From Sialis fuliginosa (taxonomy: Eukaryota; Arthropoda; Insecta; Megaloptera; Sialidae): a stretch of 64,000 nt of DNA. Below are positions 35,504-43,930 of this stretch, in pieces. The position numbers and the translations under genes are program-made. Within the stretch, counting starts at the first letter, position 1. The number at the start of each line of letters is the position of its first letter. The DNA lies in assembly GCA_961205875.1 (NCBI GenBank), contig OY540819.1, positions 4,528,501-4,592,500 on the forward strand, written 5' to 3'. Below the pieces are notes generated by a model. It did not search any database. It was given only the letters and a program-made list of their open reading frames with translations, and had not been told where the DNA came from.

Positions 35504-36160
35504 TCAAATGATATACAACGTATATATATATACAGAAAACGTCAAACAAAAAACGAAAAAAATATAAAAAATACATTTCAAACAAAGAAAGATAAAATAA
35601 AATAAAATAAATCTCAATACAGAAAAAAAGACCAATAAAATACAAAATATAATATAGAATATATTATAATACAATTCATTAAAATTAAAATTCACTACTA
35701 CTATAGATACACAGGTAGCCTTAATTTTTTTTATGTTATCAATTTCTCTCAGTACCTCTGGAAGTTTATTATAGAATATAATCCCCTTATAGAATAGACA
35801 ATTATTAATTAATGAAACCCTACATTTGGGTGTTCTCAATTGTAAAGCCGATCTAGTGTCATAATTATGATTGTAATTATTTAGATCAAATTGATCCATA
35901 TTGTTTTTTTATATAAATTATTCATTCTAAAATGTACATGACTGGCAACGTGAGTATTTTATAAAATTTAAAATATTATTTTGTAGTATGTATGCATTGT
36001 ATAATGTTATTAATATTTCTTTTGATATAATCCTTCTTAAATTTCTGAATACAAAAATATTTATATTTATTGTTTTACACAAATCTATTATATGAGTTTG
36101 AAGTCTTTCACTTTGGTTGAAGTTTCATCAAAACATACAACATTGCAATCGCCATGATTA
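35504..36160 (-). mobile_element. LINE C-terminal fragment, sister of the copy after K2
   Basis: The minus strand at about 35700-35899 encodes NNYNHNYDTRSALQLRTPK and KGIIFYNKLPEVLREIDN, as at 28276-28515. The text continues to about 36160 (TCATCAAAACATACAACATT) and then stops, so the RT core with YADD present after K2 is deleted here. The 0.8-kb repeat found in the K2-K3 copy is missing, showing the pre-insertion state. Confidence 0.85.
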
Positions 36161-36838
36161 TAATAAAATAAATAATGTAAATACAATTAAGAAAAGACTA
36201 TTATAGTTACTTAAAGTATTGAATTTTTATCTTTCCGATTAGTTGGTGTTTTTTTTTTTTATAATTTATAACCATATATATTACTACGATATAATAATAA
36301 TATATAATTAATATTAATGAGCACTTCTAAGAAAATATTGTATTTGCTTCAATCAAATTCACATTATTTTTATACAACCTGTTTCAGAAAAATGGATTAT
36401 ATTATTAAAAAAATAATAAAAAACAAAATACTGTTTTTAGCCACTATGGGTCAAATATTACTGATTCAGATCTACATTTTGATACCTCACACGTTGTACT
36501 ATACATTTTTTTTATTTGCTATAAAGCCCCTTGCAAGCGCAATTTTTGATTTAAAAAAATATAAGAGGAAGAGTCAAATTCCACTGGTTTGGTTATACAA
36601 TTTGTTTACGAAATATTTTGTTTTGACTGAAAAGGATGGACGGACGACACAGTGAGAATAATAGGGTTTCTTCGGAACCCTAAAATGAAGTGCATTAAAA
36701 ATATTGATCTTGATAATTACATGCACACATAAAATTATACCATAAATTGTCACAAATAAAATTATTTCATATTCAGATTCAATTATATGACACGTTTATT
36801 TTGAAACACACTGTACATTTATAATTAAAAATACTACG
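36161..36838. other. 5' spacer of K5
   Basis: Copy of the K3 upstream spacer. The 112-codon open frame at 36317-36655 is lysine/isoleucine-rich, arises from this spacer and is not conserved as a frame before K3. Confidence 0.6.
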
Positions 36839-36873
36839 TATATAAGTCATCGGTAAAATATTTTCAAGCAGTT
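36839..36873 (+). promoter_or_regulatory. K5 core promoter: TATATAAG plus GCAGT initiator
   Basis: TATATAAG at 36839-36846; GCAGTTC with its A at 36870, 31 bases downstream. Confidence 0.72.
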
Positions 36874-36905
36874 CAATATTTGATTTGAAAACAAAGAAAA
36901 TTATA

Positions 36906-37580
36906 ATGAAGTTTTTTTACATCTTATTTTTTATTGGTAAGTAGATAACATCGTGCTGTTTGAGTTAGAAATCAAATAAAGTTTAATATACATTTTAACA
37001 ATCTTAATAATAAATTTGTAGTTTCAGCTATGTTTGCAGTGACATCAGCTGGACCAATTAGCCATTGTAATATACCAGTCCATTTGGACAATAATCCAAT
37101 GTGCGGCATAAATATACATGGACAAAAAAAAATTTTCTTTAATGTATCCCATTTTAGGATACACAAATGTAGGGAACCTGAAGCAGGTATGTGAATAATT
37201 ATAGATTTGTATAATATGTGTATAGTTTTAACTACATATTTAGTATCAGAATGCAATATTTAGATTGAGACTCAACGAAGTCCTCACAAGGAGTAACTTG
37301 CGAATGAATTATTAGTTGGAATTTTTTTTAATGACATTTGTGCAATGTACACTTATGTATAGTTACTTTTAAGCAGTCTCTATAGTCAGTCCAATTCCTA
37401 TCCTATTATATTGTTAAAAAAATATCAAGTTAATATTAAAATGCCGAATATATTGTTCGTACCTAGTACCTTAAAAATGAATGATGCATTTATTTAAAAA
37501 AAAATTATATTTCAGATTGGAAAATAGTTGATCAAAACTGTGGAAACAAATTAAAACAAAAAGAGTGGTTAAAATCTTAA
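36906..37580 (+). CDS. K5: Kazal-like peptide lacking Cys2 and Cys4 (84 aa)
   Basis: Exons 36906-36936, 37028-37186 and 37516-37580; introns phase 1 (91 and 329 bp). Signal peptide 1-18 (MKFFYILFFI..TSA). Cysteines at 24, 36, 58 and 72; position 28 is Val and position 51 is Ser, the same two losses as in K3. The Glu before Cys4 has also become Val. P1-equivalent Leu30 is kept. The linker is EPEADWKIVDQNC and the tail GNKLKQKEWLKS, as in K3. Intron 2 is short and shows the empty site of the K3 foldback. The frame, splice sites, TATA box and poly(A) signal are all intact, so the four-cysteine form seems to be a kept variant. Antisense frame 36972-37256 is a shadow. Confidence 0.88.
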
Positions 37581-37632
37581 AAAATAATTTCTATACCTAT
37601 ATAATGTACATTGTTATTATCACACAGTTTTT

Positions 37633-37638
37633 AATAAA
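37633..37638 (+). other. K5 poly(A) signal AATAAA
   Basis: AATAAA followed by GTAACTATTAAAGAATGG. Confidence 0.7.
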
Positions 37639-37983
37639 GTAACTATTAAAGAATGGTTTATTTAATAGTAATAACTGCGTATTCAGTTTTTTCTTTCCTT
37701 TTTAACTTATAAGCTATTATACATAAGTCAAGGAAATATATGATAGTAGGTACTATAGTGTGAAAAATATTATAAGATATTAATTTCGGGAACAAAAATA
37801 ATTTGACTTGACCCAAAACGAAAAGATCCAGGGAAAATTTTGAAATGTTTATATTTTCATAAAAAGTTATTATTTTTTCTTATTATAGGTAATACCTATA
37901 CAGATGTCATACTTTTTAATTAAAATATATACATAAATAGACAAAATAAAGAATTTATATTTCATCATATCAAAAGGCTAGAG

Positions 37984-38259
37984 CAGGGGTCACCAAACTT
38001 TTCGAGAAACGGGCCGGATCGATTTTTTTATAATCGAGAGGGGCCGGACGAAAAATATTCTTGTTGGAATCCAATTAGAACATTTATTTACATGTGCATT
38101 TTTAGACTAATAGGGTTTATATCGGAATTTATAATGAAATTATTTATTAAAATGTGCATTATATGTGTACATAAAATCATTAAATTGTATAAAATTAAAA
38201 TTTCTCATATATAAAATATTTATATATAAAAATCGGGGGCCGTAGTTTGGTGACCGCTG
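37984..38259. mobile_element. hAT-type MITE, 276 bp, exact 8-bp TSD
   Basis: Ends CAGGGGTCACCAAACTTTTC and TAGTTTGGTGACCGCTG are inverted, with subterminal GGGCCGG / GGGGGCCG. The flanking 8-base duplication GGCTAGAG is exact (37976-37983 and 38260-38267). CAGGGGTC..CCAAAC termini with 8-bp duplications are a known hAT signature. No frame. Confidence 0.92.
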
Positions 38260-39339
38260 GGCTAGAGGAAGCTATGTAATCATTTCTGAAAGCAAAATAA
38301 ATTTTCTTCTCCGATTTTATAATTTATACTTAATTTTTCCGTTCCTGATCTAAACGAAACCCATTTCTTTCCATGCCTGTACGTCTGTCCTGTAAATCCT
38401 TATTACACGCATGACACATGAACATTTGAAATGATTTTTAATGAAATTTGGTCTGTTAGTAGGATCTGGCTAGTAAATAGTCCCAAATAAATACTAGCAT
38501 GGTGTCGACGCATATTACGGGAAATTTTTGTACAATTTTTTTTGCTTAAATTCTATAAGAGGCCACCTTATTCATTTACACCTGCTATGATTGGTTCATT
38601 AACATACTAATTCTCTTTCGAATGTTTCTTTCTCTAACTGTCGTATGAAAAAATGCAACACGTAAATTCAACCCGAAAAGGGATTTTCCAGTCGACATGA
38701 CACAGAATAAAAAAAAATATTCACTGTGTAGTAGGTTCTTTTTAAAATTATTGTATTAACCCTACACGGTTACTGTTAGTGAATATTTGTTGCTCTATCT
38801 TTCTAACTGGTAGGTGTATCACGTTTATTCCTCGTGACAACTCAGTTGCCGGTAAATAATTTAAGGGGACGACTATGCCACGTAGGTAAATATCACCAAT
38901 TTCGATATACGAAGTTCTTATTGGCCGATTTGACTAATGAATAGCCCCTTCGTAACTTTTTTGCTATATGTTAATATGTATTAAAAAAAGTTCTAATTTT
39001 TAAACTTTATTCTAGAGTAAGTTTGGGTAAAGTAAGTTAGTTTAGTAAAACAAAAGAAAATAATTTTTGTCGTGTTTCTTCTAAAAAAATAAAAGTCGAA
39101 TAAGATTGATTTTTGTAACTTTTAATAAAAAAAATAATTACAAAAACTGATTTTTTTTATTAATATTCCTCTAAAATAGGTAAATCAACTAATGAAGAGC
39201 CTCTGCGTAGATAAAATATGATTAATAATTCTAGGGTTAGATAACATGCCTAATTTTATTATCAATAAGTAATATTCATAACTGTCTAACATTTTTTTGT
39301 TGTATTTTATAAAATGTAATTATTTTCTAATTATAAAAA
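38260..39339. other. AT-rich stretch with a diverged repeat copy (38330-38540)
   Basis: 38330-38540 resembles, inverted, the repeat at 23101-23460 (CATGCCTGTACGTCTGTCC, CACGCATGACACATGAAC, TTGGTCTGTTAGTAGGA in matching order). The rest, 38540-39340, has no gene and no clear boundary. Confidence 0.5.
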
Positions 39340-39662
39340 CAGATTTCTTATTTATAATAATTAAAATATTAATTATATATCATTTTTTTATTATTTTTCA
39401 ATAAAAACAAATAGGTAAAATTATTACATTGTAATATACAATTACTTTATTTAAAAATAATAAATACCTATATACTTATATGAAAATTAAAAACATTTAT
39501 GGAAACAATAAGTTTTTCTAATAATTAATAATCATAATTTTTATTAATTAAAGAAATTGTTATATAAAGGAAACTCTTCGATTATAAAGGTACATATATT
39601 GAGTGGTTTGCTGTTGCTTTTAAACGTCCGCGTCGACAAAATAATCTAAAATGAAGATGTAA
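39340..39662 (+). pseudogene. dead copy of a Kazal-gene promoter and exon 1
   Basis: This stretch aligns with 39960-40260 upstream of K6: TTTTCAATAAAAACAAA, AACATTTATGGAAACAATA, TATATAAA at 39561, CTCTTCGATTATAA, AAACGTC and TCTAAAATGAAGAT in the same order. The start ATG at 39651 is preserved, but the frame reads Met-Lys-Met and then stops (TAA 39660-39662) where K6 continues into its signal peptide. No exon 2 or 3 was found before 39960. It is therefore a 5'-only tandem duplicate that could at most make a non-coding transcript. Confidence 0.75.
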
Positions 39663-39959
39663 TGATTACAAAATGAAAAGTACTACGACACAAAAGATAT
39701 AAAAGAAAAAATCGTCAAATTTTATAAATTATTCTAATAATTAGTTTAAATATCCACCATTTTGACACTTATTGTCCGATTGTCATCAAATCTTGCTGTA
39801 AGACAGTTAAATGTACATATGTATATAGATTAATATTCAAAAATGGTAGTAATCATATTATTTTAACGCTCATATGAATTATAAATTATTCAATCACTAA
39901 GACCCCATTCACGGTTTTTATTGTTATGTTTTTTAAACAGTTTTTGAACTTTCTTATTT
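39663..39959. other. spacer between the dead copy and the K6 promoter region
   Basis: No Kazal exon and no other gene is seen. Confidence 0.5.
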
Positions 39960-40174
39960 GATGCAGATTTCAGATGTTCATTTGTAATACTAATAATATA
40001 TTTTTTAAATAAATAACATAATGTTATTAATTTTCAATAAAAACAAAAAATAAACTTATTACATGTTATAACGATATTTTGAAATAGTATAAATATCAAT
40101 ATTAAAAACATTGATAGAAACAATAGAGTTTTTGTTATTTAGTAATCATGTTATTTTTATTTTTAAATAATTAC

Positions 40175-40212
40175 TATATAAACTCTTTGATTATGAACTC
40201 ATATATTTAGTT
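40175..40212 (+). promoter_or_regulatory. K6 core promoter: TATATAAA plus TTAGT initiator
   Basis: TATATAAA at 40175-40182; TTAGTTGT at about 40207 places an initiator-like A 34 bases downstream. The box differs from the TATATAAG of K2-K5 but matches the dead copy at 39561. Confidence 0.6.
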
Positions 40213-40256
40213 GTTGGCTGAAATATTATTAATAAACGTCGAATAGAAAATCTAAA

Positions 40257-42077
40257 ATGAAGATATTTTTTATTTTATTTGTCGTTGGTAAGTAGGCTTT
40301 TTGAATTAGCAATAAATTACTGTCTACTGATTTAGGAACTTTTCCCCAAATCATTCAAAATTTGAAATATCCCTCGGTATTTTCAATAACAAATGTATTT
40401 TTATTTGGAAATAATATTTATTTGAAACGAACTATTTTACTTCTGTTTTTATTTAAGACCTGGGAAAAAATCTTAGATCTGAAGTGATCAAATCAGATCT
40501 GGTTTTTTATCTGTAGATCCTGCAAAGATCCACAATGATCTACAACGATCTACAAAGATCTCTTAAGATCGTTGTAGATCGTGATAGAGATTCAAATGTT
40601 GAAAATTCATGAATTTGTTACAACGATCTTCTGAGATTTAGATATTTGCAGGTCTCAAAAACCAATGAACAAATATGATTTTGTCTCAAAATGTAAATCT
40701 ATCCCAGATCTGATTTAATCACTTCAGATTTAAAAAAAAATTCCTGGGGATTCAGATAGTATTTTTATTTGCTAATATTTTATGTGACAGTGAATTTTTA
40801 AAATAACATCTTAATTTTTAATACGCTAATTCTGAAAACACTATTTTGGGAAAATAATTTTGATTGGTACTATATATCAGTTAAAAAATGTAATTTATAT
40901 TTATCGTAGTTTTCTATGGGACAACATTTGTATCCACACGGAACCCATTGGATGAATGTGTGAAATCCTGCCCACATCTCTACGAACCAACTTGTGCAGT
41001 TAACATTCATGGCATTCGGAAGTTTTTTTACAATCGTTGTCAATTTAAAAATTATAAATGTATTCATCCAAATGCAGGTTTGATAATTATTCTATATTTA
41101 AAAATATTTATGTATTTGAATATATGACGTAAAACATTTATATTTTAAATTAACAGGCAGATATAAAATAACTTTTGCTCTTAGCGTGCTGAAACCGAAA
41201 CAGAATTGACCAAAAATGATGAATTTAGCCATATTTATTATTGTATATATTATTATTATAATAGTACCATATTTTCCCGTTAAAATGGAATCTTGACGTT
41301 TCACTGTACCAGTAATGTGACATTTTTTTTATTTATGGGTAGTATAATTCATTGTGTCTACCTTGCACTCATATTTAAAATAAATATATCTTGAAAAATC
41401 GTAAAAATAAAATTTTAAATGGTACTTTTGCTATTGTGAACGAAAATTTTATAAAAATTCGACTATTTGGTATTACACTTTCAAGTTAGTATACTACGAA
41501 AACCTTATTATATAGAGTAATTTAGGTAACGGGTTTGGTTTCAATACGTCAAAAAACAATGGTCACGTTCACGACTGACCAAAAACAGCGAACAACGAGC
41601 ATTGGTTGATTCATGGAATTTCTAATGGAATGTACCAGAAATTTAAAGAATGTAATTTTTTAAGCGTGTAATGAAGTGAGAAAGAAGTAACTAGAAAGAG
41701 ATAGAAACTAGTGACCAGGCTAACCAAAGAACTTTTATGTTCACTTCATGTTGAGCGTTTCTGTCAGAACACTAGTTTCTATCTCTTTGTGGTTACTTAT
41801 GTCTCACTTCCTTACACGCTTAAAAAATTACATTCTTTAAATTTCTGGTACAATCCACCAGAAATTCCAAAAATCAACCAATCAAAGCTCGTTGTTCACT
41901 GTTTTTAGTTAGTCGTGAACGTGACCAAAATATTGGCTTGTGTATACTGTGTAACTCAAAAGTGTAAGAATATTATACATATTATGCTTAAAATATTTAT
42001 TTTTAGGCTGGTTGGTGTCATATGTAGCAGTTTGTACACCTGATTGGGACAGATTATTGCGGAGCAATAAAAATTAA
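40257..42077 (+). CDS. K6: secreted six-cysteine Kazal-like peptide (89 aa)
   Basis: Exons 40257-40287, 40910-41077 and 42007-42077; both introns phase 1 but long (622 and 929 bp), each holding an inverted-repeat element. The hydrophobic signal peptide is about residues 1-19 (MKIFFILFVV..TTFVS). Cysteines at 27, 31, 39, 54, 61 and 76, spacing x3-x7-x14-x6-x14. The core CPHLYEPTCAVNIHG is clearly Kazal-like. The P1-equivalent residue is His33, unlike Leu in K2-K5 or Arg in K1. The intron 2 donor G|GTTTGA is non-consensus and is shared only with K1, supporting a K1-K6 relationship outside the K2-K5 block. AATAAA lies at 42118-42123. Probably expressed; function inferred only from the fold. Confidence 0.88.
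40459..40740. mobile_element. GATC-rich foldback in K6 intron 1
   Basis: AGATCTGAAGTGATCAAATC with AGATCTGG on the left is inverted as CCCAGATCTGATTTAATCAC with TTCAGATTT on the right. The interior is crowded with GATC words (GTAGATCC, AAAGATCC, ATGATCTACAACGATCTAC, AAGATCGTTGTAGATCG). A small non-autonomous element is likely; no target duplication was resolved. Confidence 0.7.
41561..41926. mobile_element. 366-bp foldback in K6 intron 2
   Basis: GGTCACGTTCACGACTGACC at the left pairs with AGTCGTGAACGTGACC at the right. Inner pairs include GCGAACAACGAGC / GCTCGTTGTTCACTG, CAGAAATTTAAAGAATGTAA / TTACATTCTTTAAATTTCTG and AGAGATAGAAACTAGTG / CACTAGTTTCTATCTCT. The frame at 41711-41908 lies in the right arm and is not a gene. 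Confidence 0.88.
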
Positions 42078-42117
42078 CTATTTTTCTTTTAATAATCAAA
42101 TCAAACTATATAAATGA

Positions 42118-42123
42118 AATAAA
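42118..42123 (+). other. K6 poly(A) signal AATAAA
   Basis: AATAAA lies 41 bases after the K6 stop codon. Confidence 0.65.
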
Positions 42124-43538
42124 TTTATTTTAAAAATAACAGTTTTATTTATTTATTTTAAATTTTTCCTTGACCAAAAAATGACGAATATACTTATGTA
42201 TATTATTTTTAATAAATTTACAAAATTAAAAAATTAAATACATTAATTATTTTAGGTTTTATTATAAAATGCTACAACAAAATTTACAATCAGAAAATAA
42301 AAAAAATGTAATTTTCGAGAGAAACTCTTCTTACACTTCTATTATATGCAATGTTTTAAAAATGTATTTTACGCATTGTTTTAATTGAATTTTATTATTT
42401 TAATCTAATCGACTACTAAGTTTTAGGCCACGGGCCTCATTCTACGGGCTTCATGCGGCCCCCGGGCTGCGTATTTGACACCACTGATTTTTATTGATCA
42501 CATAGGTTTTGTAATTTCAACCTAAATCGAACATTATCAGCGTTATATGTAAATACATTAGTAGTAATAGCGAAGAAAAAGTATTATTCAAACATAACAT
42601 GGTAGTGTTTTAGGCGAGGATCCATCCAAGCCTCGCAGGAGACATTAACACAAATTTATGTTTCTCCACGATAACGTACGTAACGGCGAAAAATAGACTT
42701 TTCATGAGGACATTATATTTGTTGTTACGACGACGAACGTCCGAATGAGGTTATATGCGGCCCCAAGATTTATGGGGCGACGCTAAAATTATAAAGATTA
42801 AGCTAATCAAACGGCAGGCTTATAATAGCAATGCAATGTTTAATATTTGTATATATACATACCTATATATATTTTTTAACTCCGCTTAATTACATTATTA
42901 GTAAAGTATGTAGTAGATACATAATATGTTCTTACAATTAGATAAAACTCTAAATATTTTTAATTCTCCTAACCCCTCCAAAAAGACTCGATAATAATTT
43001 TAAAGAAGCCGTAGAAAATATTTGTTCTTAATCGCTAATATTTTTTAAATCTCACCCTAAACTTCCGCACAGATGAGATTTAAAAAAACTTTGTTGTCTA
43101 ATATGCAATTTAATTTTGTAAAAAATACCCATTTCGAATATTTTTTTAACGAAATCTTAATTAATTAACATTCATATAAAAAAATATATTTAGTATACTT
43201 TTTCAGATAAAAAAAAAACAAACGAACTCTAAAAGACTATAGCTTCATGCAAGACGAGATTAGGTTTAGGTCATTCTCGTCTTGTCATATTTATATCTGA
43301 TCGTCTCGTCTCAAATTCTAGTCAATTGAAATCAAAACATAAGATAAATATTTTTTTACCAAAGTAATATCGTTTATAAACAAGCAAAATAATAAAAAAA
43401 TAAAATGTTTAATTTTTCATTGCATTTCTCATCTCATATATTAAAAACACATAAGTTCGTAAGAATATGAAGACCGTATATTTACATTAGAATTATTAGT
43501 TTAGACATCAAATATTACATATACATAGTGCATGCATG
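42124..43538. other. AT-rich stretch with a possible hAT end at 42427-42487
   Basis: GGCCCCCGGGCTGCGTATTT followed by GACACCACTG resembles the right end of a hAT-type element (CAGTGGTGTCAAATACGCAG on the other strand), but no left end was found. A GC-richer piece at 42610-42785 has no open frame. No further Kazal member was seen. Confidence 0.45.
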
Positions 43539-43540
43539 TA

Positions 43541-43928
43541 CAGTCGCCTGTAGAACTCGTCTGGCACCCTAAAGGCTAGAATCGCTTACAACAGATTCCA
43601 AATTTAAAGACAAACATCATCGGTTATCTTTTTCTATCAAGTTTAATATATTTAAAAACTAAAATTCGGGATATCAAATATTTATTGGCACAAAATTTAC
43701 GTATACAATTTTCAATAGATTACATAATAATTGAATTGCACAAATATATATGAGTACTATAAACGAAGAGTAGTTGTTTAATCTAGCAAATGAATTTCAA
43801 AATATCTGTCTTTGTTTGATACATGGAGAAATGATTTAAATATTATAATAATCAAATGGGAAGAGCCTACTAAGTTTGTGATAAACGAAAATGAATACAA
43901 ACTGCAAGACCATTAATGCAGGTGACTG
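43541..43928. mobile_element. probable Tc1/mariner-like MITE (388 bp, TA TSD)
   Basis: CAGTCGCCTGTA at the left and TGCAGGTGACTG at the right are short inverted ends, flanked by TA on both sides (43539-43540, 43929-43930). No transposase frame. Short ends and a TA duplication make this moderate evidence only. Confidence 0.5.
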
Positions 43929-43930
43929 TA

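Noticed and set aside
36317..36655. 112-codon plus-strand frame upstream of K5
   Set aside because: It lies in spacer DNA copied before K3, where the frame is broken; composition is low-complexity and AT-driven.
36972..37256. 94-codon minus-strand frame
   Set aside because: Antisense shadow of K5 exon 2 and its introns.
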